Positions 11,871 to 24,899 of a DNA stretch of 64,000 nt are shown here, one piece after another. The notes under the pieces were generated by a model. That model saw only the letters and a program-made list of their open reading frames with translations. It ran no database searches and had not been told where the DNA came from. Numbering within the stretch: the first letter of the stretch is position 1; each line of letters starts with the position of its first letter. The stretch lies in NCBI RefSeq assembly GCF_051020985.1, contig NC_135001.1, positions 21,073,896 to 21,137,895 on the forward strand, given 5' to 3'. A program made the translations under genes and the position numbers. This stretch comes from Nomia melanderi (taxonomy: Eukaryota; Arthropoda; Insecta; Hymenoptera; Halictidae).

Positions 11871-14479
11871 GATATGTGAAGTTTGATACTGTACATAAGA
11901 TTTTACGATTTTTCTATGTGATCGAGTAAGATTGAGAGGTATGGTGGATCTTTATAAAAGCACTTTATATCATATTCGTGAGATTAACTTTTTGCACTCA
12001 GAGGTTTTTCTCTAGAAATATTTTAACATTTTCTGATGAGATACAGACGATATTTTGGAAACTATCTCGACGAGAAATCACACATACATTGAGGAACAAA
12101 GCTATTTTATTTCAATATTTTTAGTCAAATATTTAATTTTATAGTTTTATAGTATAGTTGATCGAGTGTACATACTAGATGGAAATAAAGTGTGTACATT
12201 GATATTTACAGGAATCTTTTTCGAAAGAAAATAGCAGAAATTGATTTTCATAGATGAACGTCTGGCTTCGAATTATAAGAGCTGTTCCGATATAAATGCA
12301 TTTTCAGATTGGTAGTCAAACAGGGTGCGTAAAAACGATTAACTAATCGCTGGAAAATAGTGTACAGTCGAGTGAAAATCATTTTGATTGAATGTACGGC
12401 GGTGCACCGATGAAATCGGTATTATTTGCGCGCATTCGATTATTCACTGGTGCACCATTATTCGCGATTAAGGAGATACGTCGTATTGTGTTGTAATACA
12501 AACACATTACTTTTGTATTATTAGTCGCACGAGGCAGTGAAACGACAGTGCTGAATTTCAATTGAGAGTGAAATTCATACAATTAAAACACGTCCATATT
12601 TGCTCTGAAATTTATTCACGTAACCCAATGAATTCAAGTGCATTTATAGCGAAATTCTCGTAGCTTGGAGAACGAATTCCATTCGGATAATTCGCTCATT
12701 TAAATGAAATATACAAATTAATTGTCTGACTTTCTGTTTAAGAGAACAATAATTTCAAGTTGCGGCTCGACAAAGTAAGGGAGATACTAAGCAACTTTCG
12801 ACGAGCACTTTCAACTTTCATTGCATCTTAATTACAACCGTTTCATTCTTACGACGAACCGTTATCAAAAGCCTTTAATATTCGCTTTATCTAGGTAGCA
12901 ACGCGACGTTTCCTAAAATTAATCCCCACGATAATAATGGCAATAAGAAGACAGAACGGGGGAGAAGGAGAGCAACGCGGACCCGCACCGCAAAGCTCGC
13001 GCCGTTGGTACAAATAACGCCGGGCGAACACACTGTAAGCCACTTCCTCATTAACCCAGTGCTAGCTTATGCGCACACATGCCTTCAAAGCATGATTTAT
13101 AAGCGGTTAGACTCGTGGCCTGGGATGACACGCATTCACAGCGCGGAAGCATTGTGCGTCATGTCTACCGATGGATACGAAATTCTACGCTGCCGGTGCA
13201 CGGTAGGAACATTCGGTCGTTTCTGTATGTAAATCGAAGAACTTTCGGTAGAATCAAGATAGAGTAACCAATTTTGTCTATGTTAAAGCTGAAATGTCGT
13301 AGAATCTGTGGACAATACGGAAAATGTGTGAGAATGAATTTTAATCTTGAGAAAATTGATCGAAGTTGAGATTTGGTAGAAAAAAGGAAGTTCAATCGTC
13401 GAACTTCTGTTCGATGTACCTCGGGTTATTTTAATCACGGAAGTAAATCTTTCATTTAATCATTTTACTGTTTATCGAGTGAACCTATTTTTATAGATTT
13501 GGGAATGATGGATTCAAATCTGATTATGGAAATCGAGCGCGCGTTATAATGGGAAGAAGCGAAATCTTTTTATCAAATATTGCCTTTAATCAATTTTCCC
13601 AAGGTCGACGCTTATTCATCGCGCTTTTCGCGTATCTTTTCTCTATTGTGCAACATTTCAGCTTTACTTTTTTCAGAATTCATCGCCATATCTTTCTTGT
13701 ACACAAAGTTCTTCGATTTCGATACATGAATGTTCGAATATTCCCAGTGCGCGGCGTGTCGGCTGCATGTTCTCTGCTCGTTCCGCGAAGAAATTGCACC
13801 GTACAAGCGGATCCGAATGAAGTCACGGACTTCGAAAGAAACTTTCACAAATGGAAATCCACGGGGGACACTTCTCGATCCGCGGACTATATTCCAGCGC
13901 GAACTCTGCAAGTTTTTTGATTGCTCGATGGCCGGAATCGAGCGGACGGCAACGGGAACGCCGGGTTCGGATACCGGAATACCCTTGTTTTCCTTCTATA
14001 ATGGGAATTTCACGCAAACCACTTTGCAATGAATACTGATTCGGCATTAGACCGCGGGAGTTCATAAGAATATGGATTTTTGTTTCAATCCGCGGAGATT
14101 GAATTTACCCAGAAACTCGACTGCTTTACCCAGAGCTTCCAGCGTTCAAATCAAATTTATTTCTATTTGGAACTCCATTACGAGTCTTACTCTTAAAACC
14201 TAGAAATCGAAATCCATCGGAAACTCCGTTGATTTATTAACGGTCTCAGCGGAGTCGCAATCAAATTCGTATCCAACTTCTCCGTAAGTTAAATACAATT
14301 TTTAGAATCTTATTACCTCCACCGTTCTTCAATACTCATTCCTCAAAAAATATCAAGAGATGAAAGACGCAAGTTAAATGAACTCTCATTTATAATTCCG
14401 CAATCTTCCATATCCAAGACACGGAGTCATCACTAAACTTATCACCAAACATTTCTCAACACCGCAATAAAGACAGAGA

Positions 14480-15425
14480 AAGAGAGAGGAGGAAGAGAAG
14501 CTCGCGAGAATGCCGTACACGTCGCGTAAAGTGCACGGCACACGTCCGTCTATATCGATCGGCCTAAATATATCGAGGCGGATTATTAGAGAGAACCTAT
14601 GCCACGCGGTCTAACTATGGCACGACCGCATTGTTCCTCGGGGTTACAGTGTAAACGTGTCTCTCGCGGACTTCGAAAATAAATCGATCGATCGGCGGAA
14701 CCACGCGTGCTCCGGCAGACTCCGGATCTCCCCCGCCCTCCCCCGCCGGCCGTGTCGCCGCAACCGCCCCTCGTCCCTTGAAACTTCGAAAATTTTCCGG
14801 CTATGTATCGCCAGCCGACGCTGCCGCGGCATCGGCGACGTAATATCCGAGGGCGAAGGAACTTTAATATTCGCGAGGGGCGGGCGTTTCCGCGGTCCCT
14901 CATCGTCTCAATTTCCTCGCCGCAGCTCGCCGCTGAATTTGCGTTTATTTCGCTCGGAAGACGGCCGCCCCGGCGAGCTCGCGGGGAACCGCGGGGCGCG
15001 GGGGAATTCGATCAACGGCGTTCCAGCAATTTTCGGTAGATTAATATCGAACGTTTCTCGTCTCCCTCGGCCCCCGGGGGATGCGTCGGCTGGGGGCCGA
15101 GCGGACGAGCGGCCCGCGACGCTAACCTATTTTCGAATTGAATTCCGAACGGAGCCGACCGCCACAAAGGGAGCGTTACGTAACGAGACCGTTCGGGTTC
15201 GTCTTGGAGAGGATATCGGAGGGTCGCGTCTTCTGGGCCTTCTTAACGCGAGCCTCTCGCGCTGCTGCTTCCTGGACCGGCTAAGGAACAGCCTAAGTTT
15301 CCACGGCGAATGGAACGAAACGAAAGCGCTAATTGCGCGAGCAATAATTGTTAGGACGCGATTTACCGCTTGCATTTTTCCCGGTCCTCGAATTGCGGAC
15401 GGTAGCGTCTCAGTCCGATGATATT
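14480..15425. other. CpG-rich block in brp intron
   Basis: GC- and CpG-rich sequence in the middle of AT-rich DNA. It produces a 254-residue plus-strand frame that is Arg/Ser-rich, with no domain, no repeat of conserved motifs and no supporting neighbour exons. I treat it as noncoding, and it could be an intronic regulatory region. That function is inference from composition only. Confidence 0.4.
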
Positions 15426-15706
15426 TGTGCCTCTTCTATTGGATTGAATAATTTAACCCTTAGCAGACCTATGTCGAGTCACATTGGACTGTAGGAACGT
15501 GCTGGAGAAAGGATGGAATGGAGAAAGATTGGTTGAGACATTGGGAACTTGATGTGTTCACTGTTGGATAAGGGTTGAGAATTTGAGACAGTAACTTTGT
15601 TGCAACTGGGATTTGCTTGTTTGAGGGAATAGAAGTTTGTAATCCGTGCGAAATGGAATGGGATATTGTGTACGATTGTGGAGGATAGTTGAAGAGTTTT
15701 ATGGGA

Positions 15707-16013
15707 TTAACCCTTTGCACTTCGGAGGCGCCTTTCAGTCGCCACCTGATTCGACGCAGCAAACTAAAATTTTCAGTTCAATATTAAACCGCGTGCAACG
15801 TATCAACGCGTAAAACATGGAAATAGAATAGCTCTGTTCCTTAATTTATATAAGATAATCGCGTTAGTTGCGAAAAATATCGTTAATATTCAGAAAGTAA
15901 TGAATATTCGTAATGAAAAATATTGTTAAAAAAAAATAAATCATTCGTGCAACTTAGTATTCCAAATATGAACGTTCCAGCTGATCGAAATGTCGGCATT
16001 CGTCAAGGGTTAA
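15707..16013. mobile_element. TTAA-bounded element with mismatched ends (A-type left, K-type right)
   Basis: The left end is TTAACCCTTTGCACTTCGGAGG, as in family A. The right end is TGTCGGCATTCGTCAAGGGTTAA, as in family K. The interior has the A-like TATTAAACCGCG and TAGCTCTGTTCCTTAATTTAT blocks. It may be a recombinant or a nested pair with lost junctions. Confidence 0.65.
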
Positions 16014-16933
16014 AATTGGTCATTAAAAATGTGAGCCATTAATTCAATTAATTCAGTGGAGTTTGCATGTTAAACCTGGAAAATTTCCTGTGCAGGAATG
16101 TCAGATTTATGATGAACCTAAGATACGTTTGAGAACCACTGCTCCGTGACCACCAGAATATGAACAAGCTGCAGAACTTCAGATACAGTCCTACCATCGA
16201 ATAACGCGCACTCCCCTATCAATAACATTTCCCCTCGGGTGCACGGAATAATACGGCAAGTACAGTGATTCTAAAGAACCAAACTTCCCCTTACCAGTTG
16301 ACATTGTCTTCTATTCGTCCAAGTGAATAATGCCGAAGCCACGGTTACTCGATTCAAAGGGACAGCTAACGAGGACGAGGCTCGGGTTCCGTTTTTCCTC
16401 GGCCTGGACTTTACACGCTCGCTTTCTTTAACCCTTTAACTTCGAGAATGAATTCACGAAAAATAATAACACTAGAACTATCGGTCTAGTCGAATTGATC
16501 CATTTCAGAATTTTTATTTTGCAAACGTTCAAGTTATGAGAGAGATTGTAAAATAAATTTGTGTATTTGTACAGAAACGTGTTGTTCTAATTTTTCTAAA
16601 ATGAAACATTAGGAATTTTATTGTAAGATAAAATATTACAAAATTTATTAGAAATAAGTGACTCCAATTTCTCGGTAGTTAAAATTCTAAACCTTTTTAA
16701 TTTAAATCTAGAATTACCATTAGATTTCTCTATATAAACGAAGAGCTCACTAAGAATCGAATGGCAACAGTTTGTAAGCAAACAACCAGTCAAGTTTAGA
16801 ACACCAGAATTTATTTTAAGAAATTTCTCGTGGGATGTGTCATGAAATCAACCGAGTATACACTTCGAACGCTGACATGTACCAAGATAAAAAGCGAAAA
16901 CGAAATAAACGTTGAACGTTTACGCCTGCGTAT

Positions 16934-17249
16934 ATGAAAGTTTAAGTTGAGTAATTATTTCCTTTCATTGGTCATTTTCCGGCAAGATACTCAATAAATC
17001 AACCTAACCCAGTATATTGACTTCAAAGTCACACGGGTCTATAGAGGGTTAACGAAATTCTGCAGTTTCTTAAATATTCAACATCGAATTTTTAGACGTC
17101 GAAATAAAATAACATATTTTAATGAAAGATCAAAGCGAAACAAAGAATTACATGTTCATGTGAACAAATAAAGAATTCATCGCTGAAAGAATTATCGTGT
17201 CAAGCTTCACGATGACGTGTATACTCGTCGAACACAGTGAACTGGTTAA
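16934..17249. mobile_element. Composite of MITE G (right part) and MITE F (right half)
   Basis: The right part of family G ends at TAGAGGGTTAA (17049-17052) and carries the palindrome TGACTTCAAAGTCA (17018-17031). It is followed directly by the right half of family F, ending in GTGTATACTCGTCG...AACTGGTTAA. The same junction occurs at 25739-26040, so G inserted into F and the pair was then copied. Confidence 0.75.
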
Positions 17250-17961
17250 AATTACTTCGGGTTTCAAGAAGATCCGAGTACACTCGTGAAGCGTAGTTAA
17301 CTGGTTAAGGGGTTAACGTGTAAGAGGGACAAGGCGAGAGCAGACGTCGGAGCCAAGACGCCCGCGTAAAAACGAGACGACCCGCGGCCGGGGAATCTCG
17401 TTTCGTCAGATTGAAAGGAATCTGAAGAGCGTCGTCCCAGACACGCAGGGGACGGAAACGGAACAATAAGTTGCCAGTTGTGGGAACCGGCGCGCGCCAG
17501 ACTCTCCGTCCGCGTCTTTTTAACACGTTCATGGGCTTCGAGGGTCATCCGAACCCCCTCACCTGTGCACCCGTTTTGTGGGTTACATATTGTTCTCCGT
17601 GGAAAAATGAGAGGCTCGCTCCTGGCAAACGGGGCGCACGCCGCGTCTGTACGGGGTGCTGGAAAAAAGGAGTCTAAGACTTCCAGAGGCTCGCCGCACT
17701 CGTCGAGGGCAGTGAGAAATGCTTAATTAACGCGGCTTCTGAAGTCCCATTATGAAAATAAATTTCTGTGCGCTCCACGTTTCGTTCGTTATGAAATTTT
17801 TTGGGGAAAACTCCGGTAATTCGCGTGTCTATTTTATTGCGATTCGTTATTGTTATTAGACGGATTAACTTGTTTGAGAGATATTTATGTTCTTGGTGTA
17901 ATTATTTATTATTATTTGGAAAATGGATTTTAAGATACTCGTATTTTATTTCGAATTAAAT

Positions 17962-18360
17962 TAAATATGATTGTATGATTCTATGATTGTGTGATTGTAT
18001 GATTGTATGATTGTATGATTCTATAATCTATAATTCTGTAATTCTATAATTCTATAATTCTATAATTCTATAATTCTATAATTCTATGATTCTATGACTA
18101 TAATTCTATAATTCTATAATTCTATAATTCTATAATTCTATGATTCTATGATTCTATGATTCTATGACTCTATAATTGTATGATTCTATGATTCTCTGAT
18201 TCCCTGATTCTCTGATTCTCTGATTCTCTGATTCTCTGAACCTCTGATTCTGTTTCTCTGTTCTCTGACTTTTTGATTCTCTGATTCTCTCTTCTCTGAC
18301 TTTCTGATTCTATGACTCTATAATTTTATGGTCCTATAACTTTATGATTCTTTTATTTCA
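17962..18360. repeat. 8 bp satellite, ATTCTATA to ATTCTCTG
   Basis: Dozens of 8-mers start as ATTGTATG, become ATTCTATA, and drift to ATTCTCTG/ATTCCCTG toward the right. The same 8-mer array, with the same left-to-right drift, recurs at 19432-19865. Noncoding. Confidence 0.95.
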
Positions 18361-18479
18361 ATTTTTGTATTATTACTTAAGGAATAGATCAGTTTGAGAT
18401 CAGATTTTTAAAACTATAGAATCTGATATTTAATGTTGAACTTTGTATAATGCCTTGACACGTGAAATAGAATAAATTA

Positions 18480-18599
18480 GCTTTGTTCCTCAATATACTG
18501 GCGATTTCTCTTCGAGTTAATCTCAAAGAATATCGTCTTTGCCTCGTCAAAAAATATTAAATATTTCTAGTAAGAAACTTTCGAGTGCAAAGGGTTAAT
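18480..18599. mobile_element. MITE family A, right half
   Basis: Contains GCTTTGTTCCTCAATATA, the TCTTCGAGTTAATCTCAAAGAATATCGTC region and the end CTTTCGAGTGCAAAGGGTTAA (TTAA at about 18595). The left end is degenerate. Confidence 0.6.
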
Positions 18600-19431
18600 C
18601 CTTCGATATTTCTCGATGCATTAGAGTTTTGGAAAACCGATTTCCAAGGTTTCGAAGGTGAGGGTTCCTCGTTGCCGGAGTCGGCACTGAACGACAGCTG
18701 CGAGTTCGGACGAATTGAAGCGGCGTGCGCGAGCACCGACTGCTAAAGAGACCACTTTAACGATATTAAGTTATGAACAGAATCTCGCGGCCAATGGTAT
18801 TACGTAGCTTGTCCCGGTCTTCCGGCGTCGAAATCAATTTATACCGTGCCGACGCTACTTCTCTCGCGATGGGAATGCGAGGAAAGATCAGCGCCGAGTG
18901 CGTGAACTCGCAGGAAACGGCACGGAAAATGGAACGCGTGTTTCGGAGGGTATTAAATGCGGGTACTCCCGAAATAAACGCGTGGAACAAAGTTTGACGG
19001 CAATCGAATCTCCAGCGGAGCGATCGAGTTGTCGGATCGCTTCCCCATCGAAACGGGAATATGCGATATGGGTCAGGTGTGACCGCAAATTCAGTTTGGG
19101 ATCGCACTCGATGAAGGAGAACCTGACGAGGATTCCTCGCTGGAGATTCGACGCGTGAAAGGAACCGTGGAAGAAGTGGCGAGCCTCTAATTAACTGCTT
19201 CATTACTTTGACCTCTTCAGTCTGCAATTTTATTTTATGTAATCCTACGAATGTTTCGTTGCTGTGCTTGTTATTTTGAGAACAGCTTCTTAAGTAGTAA
19301 AGATAGATTGAATTTTCTATTTTGTCGTCATTTGACGTTGTACGTGTTGAAGATGTGTTAGGAGAGTATATACACCGAAGCGTTGGATGGATGTCATTTG
19401 TATTTCTATGATAAATAATTTTTTCTCTCGA

Positions 19432-19865
19432 ATTATTCTATAATTCTATGATTCTATAATTTCATAACTGTATGATTGTATGATTGTATAATTCTATGAT
19501 TCTATGATTCTATGATTTTATGATTCTATAATTCTATAATTCTATAATTCTATAATTCTATAATTCTATAATTCTATAATTCTATAATTCTATAATTCTA
19601 TAATTCTATAATTCTATAATTCTATAATTCTATAATTCTATGATTCTATGATTCTATGATTCTATGATTCTATGACTCTATGACTCTATAATGGTATCAT
19701 TCTCTGATTCTCTGATTCCCTGATTCTCTGTTTTCTGACTTTCCGATTCCCTGATTCCCTGATTCTCCAATTCCCTGATTCTCTGATTCTCTGATACTCT
19801 GATACTCTGTTTCCCTGATTCCCTGATTCTCTGACTTTCTGATCCTCCGATTTTCCGGTTCTGCG
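19432..19865. repeat. 8 bp satellite, second array
   Basis: More than 25 consecutive ATTCTATA units are followed by ATTCTATG and then ATTCTCTG/ATTCCCTG variants. Minus-strand frames read it as a Glu/Ser/Asn/Ile/Arg repeat, which is an artefact of the array. Confidence 0.95.
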
Positions 19866-20401
19866 ATTCTACGATCACCCACAGGATCCATACTATTCAA
19901 CGAGACACTCGTCTCAACTCGGAACCGCCAGTTCATTCAAATTCCTCCAAGACAGTAAAAACTAATTGGATTAATTAGAATTGCTAGTTGCACGCGACCG
20001 AGTGCACAATAAAAAGCGAAGCGTCGCGGCGGCGCTCGGCTCGTACCGAACGCATTAGCATAGTCTTCGCATCGGAGCGAGTGCCTGTCGGCAACTAATT
20101 TCTCATTCGGTAGAATCCATGTCAAGTGAGCAATTACAGCGGGAGGGGTTGCTGTTCCACGCGGTTCCTCCAGACAAACGCGGAAAGTGACGCAGACGCA
20201 ACGTATCAAACAGAATATTTAATACCGTTGGCTTCCGTTGATATTTCAACGCTCCCTACCCTCCACCCCCTCTCATGTTTCCCCCGCGCCATTATAATTT
20301 CCCGTCTCTTTCGCGCATTCGTTCACCCCCCGCGACCTTTCGCCTATTTAAATGCGACCCGGTGAATCCTTTATCCGCCGAAACGATAAAAAAAGACGTC
20401 C

Positions 20402-20431
20402 CACCCGCCCTTCCTTCCTTCCTTCCTTCCT
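20402..20431. repeat. (CTTC)n microsatellite
   Basis: A short run of CCTT units within otherwise CpG-containing sequence at 19.95-20.65 kb, which holds no supportable gene. Confidence 0.9.
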
Positions 20432-20850
20432 TTGTACCCCCATTTGTTCACTTCCGGTGAACGTCTGCTTTATCTTGGCTCAGTTTGCCCGTCCTATTTC
20501 ATTTCGTCGTGTTCCGTTTCGCCTCGCCCATTGTCTAACGCGAATTATGCACAATGCTGCTCATTAATTATTCGAACCGGGGGATATTTTATCCTTTGCC
20601 TCCCTTATAGAACGTAAATACAGGGTGTTCCTCGGATCGTTGTAACGCTAGGACCGCTGCGGTTCTAATCATTCAACTAAGATGAAAACGTGGAATAAAA
20701 CTCGAGAAGATAGCTAATTGCATCGTCCGTAACGAAGGTTTATCACACTAATTATCAGTCTTCTCATGTATCAGAACCAATTACGGGAAGCACCGTAGAT
20801 CCCATAGTCACCGTGAACCGCTCAGTTCTCACAGAAATGCAAAACAAACT

Positions 20851-21085
20851 TTAACCCCTTGCCGTACAATGTGAGACTCACGATGAAGGTTTCTAGACTA
20901 ACTTAACAACAATCGATGTTATTCATTAGCCACGGATCAAACAAGTATTTTGCTATTATCATTGTATTATCTTCAAATAAAATTTCCACTTGAAGTATGG
21001 ACAATTTTGTTCCATTTCTACCAAACTGTCGATAGTAAAATGCTGCATGAACTTGACGGAAGTAAATAGTATGCTAAGGGGTTAA
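20851..21085. mobile_element. TTAA-bounded MITE, family E, complete
   Basis: A 235 bp element. The left end is TTAACCCCTTGCCGTACAAT and the right end is TATGCTAAGGGGTTAA. The palindrome GTGAGACTCAC lies at 20871-20881, 16 bp inside the left TTAA only. Two related copies lie in tandem at 33.1-33.6 kb in opposite orientation. Confidence 0.85.
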
Positions 21086-21119
21086 ACAAGAAATTGTTAA
21101 ACCTAGTGACAAATCCTTC

Positions 21120-21960
21120 CACTTCGCATTCCACATTTTCAATTACTCGAACGCTACCTAAACCGGCGGCGGATCAACGAAACAAAAAACCAAGACACCC
21201 CAAAAATCGAGAAAGAGTCGGAATCCTGGCTCCGTGAGAACGCAGCGAACCGCGGGGGTTTAATTTCCGCGCTTTACGCCACTTTGCTTTTTCGGCGGCG
21301 CGCGGGGATGCTGAGAGCGAAAAAAGAGGAACGGAGAGGCGCATAGAGTGAGAGAGAAAGAGAGAAAATAGGGGTGCGAGGTATCGCGAGAACGATAACA
21401 TTGCGAAAGCGCCGCGGCATTTTTTTACGACCCACTTCCGGAGCACGCCAATTTCGAGGCGAGTCGTGTGTACGTGACCCGACAGAAAAGGAAAATTAAT
21501 TCCACCCCCGCCGGCCTCTCTGTCTCGCAGCTGCCGCCATCGCGCTCGGTTTTCAGCCGTTTAATGCGTTTTTTCCGGCTTCCATTCCGAAGTTTCCCGA
21601 TGGTAATGGAGGGAAAGGGGCCGCGAGCCGGCTAACAACGGGGACGAACTGTTGATCGATCCCCTGGATCCTCCGCGGGGAGAAGAATGGAGGATTATTC
21701 GTTTTCACCCCCCGGGGGAAGCGCAGGGGGCGCGGGTCACCAACACGGAAGAGCCATTTTCTACAGCCTTATTCAAGGATACGGTCCTTGGCTCCATCGC
21801 GAACTGTGCCGAGTAATTTCTAGGGCGGTTCGAGGTTATTTTGGCTCTCGGGTCCTTTTCACTTTGACAGAAGATTTTCGGCGCACCATCGTTCTTTTAG
21901 CGATCAAAAAGTTGAAAATGGAATATTTGAAGCTTTCGGGGCGGAAGTAATTTTATGTGG
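21120..21960. other. CpG-rich block in brp intron
   Basis: GC-rich with a GA-rich run (AGAGTGAGAGAGAAAGAGAG) at about 21345-21365. Open frames of up to 90 residues lack coding character. Possible intronic regulatory DNA, by composition only. Confidence 0.35.
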
Positions 21961-22069
21961 TTCCTAGAGTGCTATTCTCGTTATATGGAGAGTAACTGTA
22001 GAAAATAGATTTTTTTAGTTTATACTGTATATTGTAGCGAATATTGATGATATTTAAAAAATGAATTCC

Positions 22070-22291
22070 TTAACACTAGGTTTACGAGCGTTTATTGTAC
22101 AGTTTATTCTATTGTTCCTGGGATGTTGATGTTCGTTCATTTAGATTTTGGAAATTGTAGATGTTGAAATAGACAATCAGGATTCATATTCGTTTAATTG
22201 GATCGACGAGAACCGACTGAAATATTTACCCAATAATGTTTATAAAATACAATCTGCGTCAAATTGACACGTTCCGTAAACCTAGTGTTAA
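22070..22291. mobile_element. TTAA-bounded MITE, family C, complete
   Basis: A 222 bp element with ends TTAACACTAGGTTTACG and the inverted CGTAAACCTAGTGTTAA. A GCGTCAAATTGACAC near-palindrome lies near the right end only. Other copies are at 26156-26378, 47552-47757, 50493-50706 and 58599-58820. Confidence 0.9.
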
Positions 22292-22326
22292 TTTGCAAAG
22301 CTGCTACAAGATAAATATTAACCCTA

Positions 22327-22714
22327 TTAACCCTTTGCACTAAATAATTAATAATAATAATAAATAAGATGAATAAAATTTAGTGATCAGTTAACTTAAA
22401 CTTTCATACGCTCAGGCGAGAAAGTTTAATGTCATTGCAACTTGAAAGTTACAGAATATATTCGTTTGATGAAATTATTGAAATTATTGAACGCATTGTT
22501 GATTCGTATTCATACGCAGATATTTATTAATATTGTACTGCACAGATTTTGTCATAATAATGAACAAAAATTCGGCACATAGAGGGTTAAAATAAAACAG
22601 CCTCTTTCTTTAATATACGTGCGATTTCTCGTCAGTTCGAAAGAATGTCGTCGGTATTTCACTAAAAAACGTTGAGTATTTCTAATGAGAAACTTCTGGA
22701 GTGTAAAGGGTTAA
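22327..22714. mobile_element. MITE G inserted into MITE A
   Basis: The outer element is family A, with left TTAACCCTTTGCACT and right GAGTGTAAAGGGTTAA ends. Inside it lies a 5'-truncated, inverted family G copy (about 22390-22590) ending in GGCACATAGAGGGTTAA. Compare the full G at 45073-45360, which starts TTAACCCTCTATGCGCC. After the inner TTAA the A sequence resumes. Confidence 0.7.
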
Positions 22715-22849
22715 AGAATCCATGAACCACACGAGGTCCTGCAGCGATGATCCATTAAGATCATCAGCGAGGGATATAAACTCCATTTAACACCAATCCC
22801 CGCACGTAACACCTCGGGAACACTGTTTTGCATAAAGACGCGCAGTTTA

Positions 22850-23430
22850 CCAGCGAATCGCCACCCAGCCGCCGTCTAAACCGCCCTAATTAACCGCGTC
22901 CACCGAGCTACGGCTCGTAAACGACAAGTTCTGGTCCTGAGACAACGTTCACGTCGGCCCGGTCCGTCGCGACCCGATCCTCGATGGGACGCGCGAGAAT
23001 TATGCAATTTCGCGGCTCTCGCGGAGGAACGTCGCGACGACGGTGCTCGTTTGATCCCGAAGCGGCACGTGTCGCTGTCGACGTAAGAACTCACCGCGGA
23101 ACAGGCGGACACGTCGGGCAAAAACGGAAGGAGAAACGTGGGCAGACGGCCAGGGAATCCGACTCTCGACGAGCGTTCCGCTGCTCCCGGTGGCAATGAC
23201 TCATCGGCCGGTGTCCGCCATCGCGGCCAAAAATATGCTGGCCAGAGCAGCAGATACTGACGGAGCGTGGCGGCAAACATTGACGGATGGCGCGCGGCGG
23301 CCTCCGTTCGACCGTCTCCAGTCGGACGATTTAATTAAAGCAGTGCAATCGCCTGGATCTTCCGGAACGTTCCGTTCGCGGCTCGATATTAACGCGTTCG
23401 GCGGGAATCTCGAATTCTTTACGTGATTTG
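22850..23430. other. CpG-rich block in brp intron
   Basis: High CpG density with short overlapping Arg-rich frames on both strands, none with recognisable protein features. It could be regulatory. No function is supported. Confidence 0.35.
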
Positions 23431-23451
23431 TTCCTTCGTAGCGAAGTAGGA

Positions 23452-23907
23452 ATGATTATACTTTTACTTACTAAATTATTAATAATAATAATGATATTAA
23501 ATAAGATGACTTCTGTCGACTAAAAATATTTAATAATATAAATAAGTTGATAATAGTATATTGTAAGAATTCTGATGCCGAATAATTAATAATTGTTCCC
23601 ATTTACTTATACTTTTACTTGCTAAATTATTAATAATAATAATAATAATAAATAAGATGACTGCTGTCGACTAAAAATATTTAATAACGTAAATAAATTG
23701 ATAATAGTGTATTGTAAGAATTCTGATGCCGAATAATTAATAATTGTTTCTATTTACTTATACTTTTACTTACTAAATTATTAATAATAATAATAATAAT
23801 AATAAATAAGATGACTTCTGTCGGCCAAAAATATTTAATAACATAAATAAGTTAATAATAGTGTATTGTAAGAATTCTGATGCCAAGTAATTAATAATTG
23901 ATAGATT
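23452..23907. repeat. Tandem triplication, 151 bp unit
   Basis: CTTTTACTT(A/G)CTAAATTATT starts units at 23461, 23612 and 23763, a spacing of exactly 151 bp. Each unit contains a (TAA)n run of different length and ends in GAATTCTGATGCCGAATAAT. Recent, with few mismatches. Confidence 0.9.
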
Positions 23908-24899
23908 ATATATAGATTATATAGATATAATTTTCTCCTTCTCCCATTAGCAGTTTCAGAATCGTTATTATAACTTCGAAGAGTCGCCATTGCCACGGAA
24001 TTCAACTCCCTCCGTGCCGCTTAACGAGTCTTGCTCGGTACACGTGATCGTAATCGAATGAAACCCGAGCAGCGCCGCTGCAGAGCGCATCAGCGAGAAA
24101 AATTGCGTATCATCCGCAAGCCACGATGATACCCTCGTCATTCAGTCGACACATTCGAGCCTCGTCTTCACGTTTTTTCCCATCTAAAGTCTGAAAAGTT
24201 TACGCGGAGCTAAACGTCCAACCAAGAAACCGTATCTCCCATCTCCGGCCAACTTGTCCATAAAGCAACTTAGACACTTTCGCGTTTACAAGCTTTGCCC
24301 GCCGGTAATCTCTTTATTCACTTGGGAAAAGTTACGTGTGCTCGGCATTGTCGTGATCTCTCTGTTCCCTATTCGCCTCCCGCAGCTTCTAAATTTCCAC
24401 AGTCAGCCGCGGAACTATTCAAACGCCTTCAAATGAGATGTTTATAGTGCTCGGGAAACTTGAGTTTTATTTTCGAGACGTGGAACACCCCTTTAACGCG
24501 TCGAACGCCGCACGATTTCGTGGCGGAAAATACACGAAATGGAAAAAATCAAATACTAAATCATTCGATCGAGTTGCATTACTATTGCACGTCCATCTAG
24601 CTGAACACCGCATTAGCATTATTTAATATAGAAATATTTTCGAATAACCATCGTTTAATTGAGCGAACTAAAGTCGATTTGATTGGTGTCACCGGTGATC
24701 TTCCCCAGTTCCTAAATCTATATCTCATTCGATTTGTAAATCATCTCGAAATTTACATCAGCCGTTAATTGGCTCTCCATACTTTCAAAATCCATACGTT
24801 CATCGCTTTCCATAGTGTAATCATTGAAACTAATTGCCTCTTCCATTTCTAAATTTCAACAGATCTGTGCGATGCTCCACTTCTAACCTCGATAACTCG

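Noticed and set aside
14657..15421. 254-residue plus-strand open frame
   Set aside because: Arg/Ser/Gly-rich throughout, in CpG-rich DNA where several frames stay open; no motif, no partner exon, and overlapping minus frames of similar quality.
19678..19936. Glu/Ser/Asn/Gln/Ile/Arg repeat proteins on minus
   Set aside because: Direct translation of the ATTCTCTG-type 8 bp satellite.
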